A stretch of 61,706 bases of DNA, taken from NCBI GenBank assembly GCA_937890005.1, contig CALBZA010000031.1, positions 1-61,706 on the forward strand, read 5' to 3'. Positions 55,893-61,706 of this stretch are shown here, one piece after another. The notes beneath the pieces were generated by a model that made no database searches, was not told the origin of the DNA, and saw only the letters and a program-made list of their open reading frames with translations. The first letter of the stretch is position 1, and every line of letters starts with the position of its first letter. Made by a program: the position numbers and the translations under genes. This DNA is from an uncultured Verrucomicrobia subdivision 3 bacterium (GTDB lineage Bacteria; Verrucomicrobiota; Verrucomicrobiia; Limisphaerales; DASXHY01).

Positions 55893-56873
55893 CAGCGATC
55901 TCACAGCGGCACAACGGGTCAGCCGCACCGTGAAAGTCCCCTCGCCCCGCAGTGAAGGCGAAAGTCTGAGACGAAAACCTCCTCTCCCCGGCCCTCTCCT
56001 CCGGCTTCGCTCGGAAGAGAGGGAGATGCAGGCAGTACGCTTCGCTGAGTGATTCAATGATTCTGGTGTTCACGTTCGTTGATGAACGGAACGCACCTGT
56101 CGGTGCGCAAATATTGGGCAAAGCGGCAGCTTTGCCCTACCGGTTGTTGGTAGGGCGGAGCTGCTGCTACGCCTGAAAATTGTCGGGCAAATAACCGGGT
56201 TGTCGCGTTTCGGGGCCGCTCTCATTAGCACCGTGCTTCAGCACGGTGTTAACGCGTCATCGCGCAGCCAGCCGTTTGCAACGGCTTTCCTCAGGTCCGA
56301 AAACCTCCTCTCCCCGGCCCTCTCCTCCGGCTTCGCTCGGAAGAGAGGGAGATGCAGGCAGTACGCTTCGCTGAGTGATTCAATGATTCTGGTGTTCACG
56401 TTCGTTGATGAACGGAACGCACCTGTCGGTGCGCAAATATTGGGCAAAGCGGCAGCTTTGCCCTACCGGTTGTTGGTAGGGCGGAGCTGCTGCTACGCCT
56501 GAAAATTGTCGGGCAAATAACCGGGTTGTCGCGTTTCGGGGCCGCTCTCATTAGCACCGTGCTTCAGCACGGTGTTAACGCGTCATCGCGCAGCCAGCCG
56601 TTTGCAACGGCTTTCCTCAGGTCCGAAAACCTCCTCTCCCCGGCCCTCTCCTCCGGCTTCGCTCGGAAGAGAGGGAGATGCAGGCAGTACGCTTCGCTGA
56701 GTGATTCAATGATTCTGGTGTTCACGTTCGTTGATGAACGGAATGCACCTGTCGGTGCGCAAATATGGGGCAAAGCGGCAGCTTTGCCCTACCGGTTGTT
56801 GGTAGGCGGAACTGTGTCCCCGACAAAAAAGGCTGGAAATATCAATGCATCGACATAGGCTGGGCGCCATTCC
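55893..56873. repeat. Intergenic region with a 326-bp tandem repeat made of short hairpins
   Basis: Almost identical units begin at 55973, 56299 and 56625 (exact period 326 bases). The third copy stops near 56810, where it diverges. Each full unit contains six short palindromes, for example in copy 1 at 55992-56023, 56092-56107, 56116-56137, 56135-56155 (overlapping the previous one), 56229-56248 and 56270-56286. Open frames of about 69-110 codons recur in every copy but are by-products. The first part of the unit recurs at 61559-61706. The only clear single-base difference early in copy 3 is near 56743 (aac to aat). Confidence 0.9.
55992..56023. terminator. Hairpin 1 of the repeat unit, possible terminator of the M20 gene
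   Basis: A 12-bp stem with one mismatch (CCCTCTCCTCCG with CGGAAGAGAGGG) and an 8-base loop GCTTCGCT, 100 bases after the M20 stop. It lacks a T tract. The same hairpin follows the amidohydrolase at the end of the window, where the stem is perfect, so a termination or mRNA-end role after + strand genes is plausible. Confidence 0.4.
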
Positions 56874-58841
56874 ATGACAGCTTCAGCGCACCTGCTTTTT
56901 TGTTTCGCGGCACGCGCCTTCCGGGCGATGCCTCTGTGTCTTCTGATTGTTCCCCTCTTCGCTCCGTCGATTTCATCTGCCGGAACACCGCCTCCGGGCT
57001 GGCAGGTCACTGCGTTCGGAAGAAGCGGCACGCTCGCGACCAACGCTATTGTGGATTACGACGCAGGAACATGGAACGTAAAGACGGGTCCGACCCGGTC
57101 CGCCCTGGTGGTTCAAAACATCAATGGCGATGCCGTCATTCAAATGAAGATCGAGGACGCGTCCGGTCAACCTGCGGCGCGCATTGGAATCATGATGTGG
57201 TCTTCGCTCTCACTCACGGCGGGCAAGGCGGGCGTGGTGCTGGATCCGCAAGGACAGAAGATCGCTTTCACGTGGGACGAAAGTTCCGATAGCAGCCAGC
57301 TCTACAGTTCTTATCTTCAGAATGAAGGCATCGGTTTCCCGGTCTGGTTGCGACTCACGCGTTCCGGCAGTTACTTCGCAGCGCATTACAGTCGGGACGG
57401 CAAAGAATGGCGTCCGATCGGTGTTCCAGTGAAAACGTTCTGGGCCGGACGAGGTCCTGATCTCATTGGTGGAATCTATGGCGAAGGCGTCTGTGAACAA
57501 CGCATCTCGAACCTTGCGATCACGAAATCGGCGCCATCCCTTGCACCGGCCGTTCCGGCAAACTGGACGGTAAATGTCCATGGCCAGCCTGATTATGTGG
57601 GCGACGCGCGATTCGAAAATGGACGCTGGACACTTTCCGGCGCATCGCCCCGAGGCCGCGTTGGTTTTCACAACGTCACGGCAATGCAACCGGTGGCGTC
57701 GAGGGTGCAACTGACCGCGCGCGTCCGCACCGCCAATCTTGCCGATCCACGTTCCAGCGGCGGACTGATTTTGAACGCGCTCAACGTCGATGCCGGCGTG
57801 ACGGCGCAGCCGGCTGCGGGGAAACTGACTTTCTTCACGCGCCGATCCACCGATGGACGCTTTCTCAAAATTCATTCGGTCTCGATGCCTTCTGCGTTGA
57901 TTGGACAGGGAGAAGTTTTTCTCCGGCTTGCTGTGGTTGACGCGAATGTGGCCGGATTTTTCAGCAGCGACAACAAGGACTGGAAGCAGATTGGAAATGT
58001 TCTTGCGGTGACGGAATTCGCGTCGGACCTCACCGGCGGTTTCGAACTGAACAACGATTCCTCGTCGCGTTCGATCACAACCGTTTCATTCGAGAATGTT
58101 GAAATCGAGCCGATCACCGCGCTGCCGTTGAGAACGCAGCCGGTTTCGCCGACGCAGGTTGCAGCGTCGCGGCAGCAGACGGCGCAGGCGGCACCCGCGA
58201 CGCCTCAAGCTCAAGCTCAATCTCAATCTCAATCGCGACAGCAGTTCCCCACCGCCTCCAAGTCTTCACGCATCATTGGGAAGCTGATCGGTGTTCTGTT
58301 TTTCGCGCTGTTCTGGCTCGGCATCATCGCAGTGCTGATGATCCCCTCCTTCAACCGGCTCGTTTATCTCCGGAACAGAACCCGGAAGGCCTGGTCACAG
58401 ATCGATGTTCAGCTGAAGCGCCGTCATGATCTCATCCTGAACTTCGTGGAAGCCGTGAAGGGCTACGCCAAGCATGAGAAAGGCACGCTGGAAGGCGTCA
58501 CACAGGCGCGCTCCGCAGCGGTGAATGCGACCACAGTTGGCGAGCGGGCCAAGGCGGAAGCGGCGTTGAACTCAACCATGCATTCACTGTACGCCGTTGT
58601 GGAAAGTTATCCGGAACTCAAGGCCGACCAGAATTTCCGGTCTCTTCAGGACAATCTCAAGGACACCGAGGATCGCCTGGCGCACGCCCGGCACGAATAC
58701 AACGAGGAAGTGCTGCACTACAACACGAAGGTGCAGTCGTTCCCGAGCAATGTCATCGCCTTCATCTTCCGATTCAAGGAACGCGATTTCTTCGAGCTCA
58801 AGGAAACCGACCAAAGAGAGACGCCGAAGGCAGCGCTTTGA
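56874..58841 (+). CDS. LemA-domain protein fused to two exported beta-sandwich modules
   Basis: A 655-aa membrane protein with an unusual layout. After a signal peptide (about 1-36), two related concanavalin/DUF1349-like beta-sandwiches follow (about 40-220 and 225-425). Each ends with a 'SRDGKEWRPIG' or 'SSDNKDWKQIG' strand pair. A Gln/Ala/Ser-rich linker (about 430-460, with a 6-base repeat array) leads to a transmembrane helix (about 467-490). The cytoplasmic LemA domain follows, with NRLVYLRNRTRKAWSQIDVQLKRRHDLI, NFVEAVKGYAKHEKGTLEGVTQARS, YPELKADQNFRSLQDNLKDTEDRLAHARHEYNEEV and a FP-type end. LemA proteins are normally about 190 aa with one N-terminal helix, so the external domains are an addition. 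They could sense or bind glycans; function is unknown. Confidence 0.85.
   Translation: MTASAHLLFCFAARAFRAMPLCLLIVPLFAPSISSAGTPPPGWQVTAFGRSGTLATNAIVDYDAGTWNVKTGPTRSALVVQNINGDAVIQMKIEDASGQPAARIGIMMWSSLSLTAGKAGVVLDPQGQKIAFTWDESSDSSQLYSSYLQNEGIGFPVWLRLTRSGSYFAAHYSRDGKEWRPIGVPVKTFWAGRGPDLIGGIYGEGVCEQRISNLAITKSAPSLAPAVPANWTVNVHGQPDYVGDARFENGRWTLSGASPRGRVGFHNVTAMQPVASRVQLTARVRTANLADPRSSGGLILNALNVDAGVTAQPAAGKLTFFTRRSTDGRFLKIHSVSMPSALIGQGEVFLRLAVVDANVAGFFSSDNKDWKQIGNVLAVTEFASDLTGGFELNNDSSSRSITTVSFENVEIEPITALPLRTQPVSPTQVAASRQQTAQAAPATPQAQAQSQSQSRQQFPTASKSSRIIGKLIGVLFFALFWLGIIAVLMIPSFNRLVYLRNRTRKAWSQIDVQLKRRHDLILNFVEAVKGYAKHEKGTLEGVTQARSAAVNATTVGERAKAEAALNSTMHSLYAVVESYPELKADQNFRSLQDNLKDTEDRLAHARHEYNEEVLHYNTKVQSFPSNVIAFIFRFKERDFFELKETDQRETPKAAL
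58204..58233. repeat. Hexanucleotide array in the LemA linker
   Basis: Five 6-base units (CTCAAG, CTCAAG, CTCAAT, CTCAAT, CTCAAT) encode the AQAQSQSQS linker. Because the unit is a multiple of three, changes in copy number would alter linker length without a frameshift. Confidence 0.8.
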
Positions 58842-58898
58842 CGCAGTTGTTTATGAGGAGCCGGGTCGCCAGAGTGGAAATGGAGGTCCGGCTCTCCT

Positions 58899-59675
58899 TC
58901 AAATCCCGAGCCGCTTCACAAATTCCTGCGCCAGCACTTCGTACGCAGCCGAGCCGCTGCTGTACTTGTCGTAATGGATGATCGGCTTTCCGAAACTCGG
59001 CGCTTCTGCAAGTCGTGTGCTGCGGGGAATCATCGTTTCGAAAACGCGATCGCCGAAATGTTCGCGGACTTCATTGACCACCTGATTCGACAGTTTCGTG
59101 CGGCTGTCATACATGGTCATCACCACGCCCAGCAGTTCAAGGCGGGGATTGATCCCATTGTCGCGAATCTGGCCGAGAATACGGTTGATCATGGAAATTC
59201 CCTCCAGCGCGTAGTACTCGCACTGAAGCGGAACGATCAATCCATCCGCGGCCGCGAAGGCGTTCATCGTGAGGATTCCGAGTGATGGCGGACAATCGAG
59301 AATGATGAGATCGAACTGACCGCTTTCGCTGACGGGCTGAAGCAGTTGCGTGACCTTCTGGAGATAATTCTCGAGGCGCGCCAGTTCGAGATCGGCCGCG
59401 CAGAGATCGACTTCGCTCGGAATGATGCTGAGCCGTTCGAAAGCGGTTGCCTGGATTTTGTCCTGCAACGTGCCGTCGCCGAGCAGCGGGCGATACGCGC
59501 TGGCGCCTTCGATTTTTTCGAGGCCGAGTCCGCTGGTGGCATTCGCCTGGGGATCGAGGTCGAAGAGCAGCACCCGTTTGCCAACCGCCGCGACGCAGGC
59601 GGCGAGATTGACCGCGGTGGTGGTTTTGCCCACACCGCCCTTCTGATTTGCGACAGCAACAACTTTGGTTGGCAC
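58899..59675 (-). CDS. parA: ParA/Soj-family ATPase
   Basis: P-loop ATPase that, in ParABS systems, positions origins by DNA-dependent gradients. The GTG at 59675 (258 aa) is favoured since VPTKVVAVANQKGGVGKTT is the canonical start; an ATG at 59723 would add 16 residues. Motifs: deviant Walker A KGGVGKTTTAVN, switch DLDPQANATSGLG, Walker B DLIILDCPPSLGILTMNAF and LIVPLQCEYYALEGI. The length is normal. No parB lies downstream; instead the LemA gene converges on it. It is therefore either a chromosomal ParA separated from its partner or an orphan family member. Confidence 0.9.
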   Translation of the reverse strand: MPTKVVAVANQKGGVGKTTTAVNLAACVAAVGKRVLLFDLDPQANATSGLGLEKIEGASAYRPLLGDGTLQDKIQATAFERLSIIPSEVDLCAADLELARLENYLQKVTQLLQPVSESGQFDLIILDCPPSLGILTMNAFAAADGLIVPLQCEYYALEGISMINRILGQIRDNGINPRLELLGVVMTMYDSRTKLSNQVVNEVREHFGDRVFETMIPRSTRLAEAPSFGKPIIHYDKYSSGSAAYEVLAQEFVKRLGI

Positions 59676-59838
59676 GCGGAGATGTAATAGCAACGCCGCA
59701 GCCGATTCAAGTTTGCGCTCCATTTGTGGAAGGATTGCTCTGATAACAGAATCAACGGGAACAAAACCCCGCGAGCTTTTCCGGGCATTTCGAACCTTTC
59801 ACTGGATTTTGCGGAATCCGAGTAGCATCATTCGTCAT

Positions 59839-60192
59839 ATGAAATTGATCCTCTCGACGCATAACGTGACGTTGACCAAGGCTATTGAAGATCATGTCCT
59901 TTCCCGGCTCGACAAGCTGGAACACTTTGACCGTTGGGCGATTGACGCGCGCGTCACACTGGAACATGACCACACACGCGCTCCGGAAAAACAGTTCTCC
60001 TGCTCGATGCGCCTTGGCGTCCGTGGCCCCGATCTGTTTGCCGAGGCCCGCGAAAGCGATCTCTACGCCGCCATCGACATCGTTGCGAAAAAGATCGAAC
60101 AGCAGATCCGCAAGCGTCAGAGCAAGAACAAGGCGCGCAAACACAAGGTGGCCGCCCGCACCAAACGCTCCCGACAGGAAGCCGCTCTTTAA
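59839..60192 (+). CDS. hpf: Short ribosome hibernation promoting factor (HPF/RaiA)
   Basis: A 117-aa protein that binds the decoding centre of 30S subunits under starvation. The ATG at 59839 begins MKLILSTHNVTLTKAIEDHVLSRLDKLEHF, the standard opening of the beta-alpha-beta-beta-beta-alpha fold. The later helix (RESDLYAAIDIVAKKIEQQIRKRQ) and a very basic tail (KNKARKHKVAARTKRSRQ) are also typical. It is the short form without the C-terminal dimerisation domain. It diverges from parA, with a 163-base intergenic region between them and no clear promoter found. Confidence 0.9.
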   Translation: MKLILSTHNVTLTKAIEDHVLSRLDKLEHFDRWAIDARVTLEHDHTRAPEKQFSCSMRLGVRGPDLFAEARESDLYAAIDIVAKKIEQQIRKRQSKNKARKHKVAARTKRSRQEAAL

Positions 60193-60219
60193 CAAAGCCG
60201 CGCGGAGATCCGATCGTTG

Positions 60220-61554
60220 ATGGAAGAGAATCACGTGCCACAACCTGCGGGCTGGCCTGCATCCGTCCGACATCCACTGGTTCTGCGTTCGCGCGTCGTC
60301 CTTCCTGTCTCCCGTCCCGCCATCGAAAATGGCGCTATCCTCATCTCCGGCAATCGCATTGCCGCAGTCGGAGCGTGGGGAACGATTCCAACATTGCCGC
60401 ACGCCGAGGTCATTGACCTCGGCGATGCTGTTTTAATGCCCGGCCTCGTCAACGCGCACTGCCATCTCGACTACACCGACATGGCCGGGCTGATCCCGCC
60501 GCAGCGGCTTTTCACCGACTGGATCAAGCTGATGCTCGCCACGAAAGCCTCGTGGAACTACACCGAGTTTGCCGAGTCGTGGCTGCATGGCGCGCAAATG
60601 CTGCTGCGCACGGGAACGACCACGGTCGCTGATTTTGAAGCTGTGCCTGAATTGCTGCCGGACGTCTGGAGCGCCACGCCGATGCGCGTGCTGTCGTTTC
60701 TGGAAATGACCGGCGTGAAAAGCCGGCGCAGTCCACAGGCGGTTCTTGCCGAGGCGCTCAGCCGCGTGGATGAGCTTCAGGACGTTCGGTCGTGGACAAG
60801 TCTGGCACCGCATGCCCCCTACTCCACCGCACCGGATCTGATCCGCATCAGCGCCCAGGCCGCGCGCGAACGGCGGCTGCCGCTCTCCATTCACGTTTCG
60901 GAATCCGATCTCGAATACGACATGTACACCCACGCCCGGGGCGAGATGTTCGAGTGGCTTCGGCGCAACGATCGGGACAACAGCGACTGCGGCCATGGCA
61001 CGCCCATTCGAAACCTGGCCAATCTCGAAGCACTCGGTCCGAACCTCATCGGCGTTCATCTCAATTACCTTGGTGCCGGGGACATTCGCCTGCTTGCCGA
61101 GAACGGCGTGCATGTGGCCCATTGCCCGCGCAGTCATTTCTATTTTCAACACGCGGCTTTTCCGTATCGCGATCTGGCTGCGGCGGGTGTGAACGTCTGC
61201 CTTGGGACCGACAGCCTTGCCACGGTTTACAAAACCCGGCGTGAAACGGTGGAGCTGAGCATGTTCGCGGAGATGGCCCAGTTCTCCGAAATACATCCCG
61301 AGGTCGATTCGGAGGAAATCATCCGCATGGCAACAATCCGCTCCGCTCGCGCGGTGGGACTGGCTGGACAGATCGGCGAACTCACCGAAGGCACGTTCGC
61401 AGACATCATCGCCGTGCCGTTCCATGGCGGTGTCGAACAGGTGTGCGCCGCGATTGTGGAACACAAGGGCGCCGTCGCGGCTTCAATGATCAACGGCGAA
61501 TGGGCACTGGCTCCGGGATCGGCTGTGTCGGGAGCAACTGAACACACACCATGA
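60220..61554 (+). CDS. TRZ/ATZ-family amidohydrolase (deaminase-like)
   Basis: Metal-dependent hydrolase of the amidohydrolase superfamily, 444 aa; relatives include 5'-methylthioadenosine/S-adenosylhomocysteine deaminases and s-triazine hydrolases. MPGLVNAHCHLDY provides the first HxH metal pair, LPLSIHVSESDLE the next His, VHLNYLGAGD and AHCPRSHFYF the active-site His region, and LGTDSLAT the catalytic Asp. A small beta-sandwich is formed from both ends (RVVLPVSRPAIENGAILISGNRI and GTFADIIAVP). The ATG at 60220 is preceded directly by a TTG in frame, and GGAG lies 9 bases upstream of that TTG. Substrate unknown. It follows hpf by 27 bases. Confidence 0.85.
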   Translation: MEENHVPQPAGWPASVRHPLVLRSRVVLPVSRPAIENGAILISGNRIAAVGAWGTIPTLPHAEVIDLGDAVLMPGLVNAHCHLDYTDMAGLIPPQRLFTDWIKLMLATKASWNYTEFAESWLHGAQMLLRTGTTTVADFEAVPELLPDVWSATPMRVLSFLEMTGVKSRRSPQAVLAEALSRVDELQDVRSWTSLAPHAPYSTAPDLIRISAQAARERRLPLSIHVSESDLEYDMYTHARGEMFEWLRRNDRDNSDCGHGTPIRNLANLEALGPNLIGVHLNYLGAGDIRLLAENGVHVAHCPRSHFYFQHAAFPYRDLAAAGVNVCLGTDSLATVYKTRRETVELSMFAEMAQFSEIHPEVDSEEIIRMATIRSARAVGLAGQIGELTEGTFADIIAVPFHGGVEQVCAAIVEHKGAVAASMINGEWALAPGSAVSGATEHTP

Positions 61555-61558
61555 AATA

Positions 61559-61706
61559 TTCCCTCGCTCCGCAGCGAAGCGCGGGGAAAGGGCTTCTGAG
61601 CCCAAAGTCTGAGCCGAAAACCTCCTCTCCCCAGCCCTCTCCTCCGGCTTCGCTCGGAGGAGAGGGAGAGGCAGGCATTACAGTTCGCTCGATGCTTCAT
61701 CGATTC
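61559..61706. repeat. Second, dispersed copy of the hairpin repeat element (truncated by window end)
   Basis: Sequence from about 61559 to the window end matches the region 55936-56064, including CCCTCGCTCCGCAG, AAAGTCTGAG, GAAAACCTCCTCTCCCC and the hairpin at 61637-61666, whose 11-bp arms (CCTCTCCTCCG/CGGAGGAGAGG) are perfect. A 20-base-scale insertion differs from the first copy. It begins just after the amidohydrolase stop. Confidence 0.8.

Noticed and set aside
56238..56773. Small open frames of 69-110 codons repeated in each tandem copy
   Set aside because: They exist because the 326-bp unit is copied; they cross hairpins and have no protein features.
55973..56810. CRISPR array
   Set aside because: Units are 326 bases with no short spacers and no cas genes; period and content do not fit.

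Overview
The window looks like a chromosomal piece from a member of the Verrucomicrobiota, probably a Limisphaerales/Pedosphaera-like soil or freshwater polysaccharide degrader. This is inferred from gene content, not from a marker gene. Supporting signs are many exported glycoside hydrolases (GH43, GH27, GH97, GH115), a PEP-CTERM protein, very large exported beta-rich proteins, weak or absent Shine-Dalgarno sequences, high GC, and intergenic DNA full of short tandem and palindromic repeats. No tRNA, rRNA, CRISPR array, transposase or phage gene was seen.

Region 1 (about 0.4-17.0 kb, all + strand) is an exported hemicellulose side-chain cluster. It holds a GH43, a GH27 with NPCBM and Ig-like domains, two different alpha/beta-hydrolase esterases (esterase-D type and tannase/feruloyl esterase type), a GH97, a small FN3 protein, a GH43_12-like beta-xylosidase/arabinofuranosidase, a malectin-domain lipoprotein, a GH115 alpha-glucuronidase and an exported glutathione peroxidase. 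Together these would remove arabinose, galactose, methylglucuronate and feruloyl groups from (glucurono)arabinoxylan and trim the oligosaccharides. No endo-xylanase, SusC/SusD pair or transporter lies in the window.

Region 2 (about 17.3-25.6 kb) is housekeeping: an RlmI-type rRNA methyltransferase, RNase D (with a possible leaderless promoter), an M3 oligopeptidase, an NDUFA9-like NAD(P)-binding protein, a sigma-54 response regulator coupled to a class I glutamine-amidotransferase-like hydrolase, a small conserved protein and ispF. Several junctions carry heptanucleotide repeat arrays.

Region 3 (25.6-54.3 kb, - strand) is the most striking part. Three contiguous, translationally coupled genes encode a PEP-CTERM protein (204 aa), a 4109-aa exported RHS/YD-repeat protein and a 5238-aa exported multidomain protein. 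The last has about 13 carboxypeptidase-regulatory-like modules, Ig-like domains, calcium-binding TSP3 repeats and six long glycine-rich repeats in a symmetric nested layout. The operon encodes about 9,550 residues of exported protein and may be an uncharacterised surface or adhesion system.

Region 4 (54.5-61.7 kb) holds an M20 peptidase, a 326-bp tandem repeat (2.6 copies) built from short perfect hairpins, a LemA protein fused to two beta-sandwich modules, a ParA ATPase without parB, a short ribosome hibernation factor and a TRZ/ATZ-type amidohydrolase. The window ends inside a second, dispersed copy of the hairpin element.
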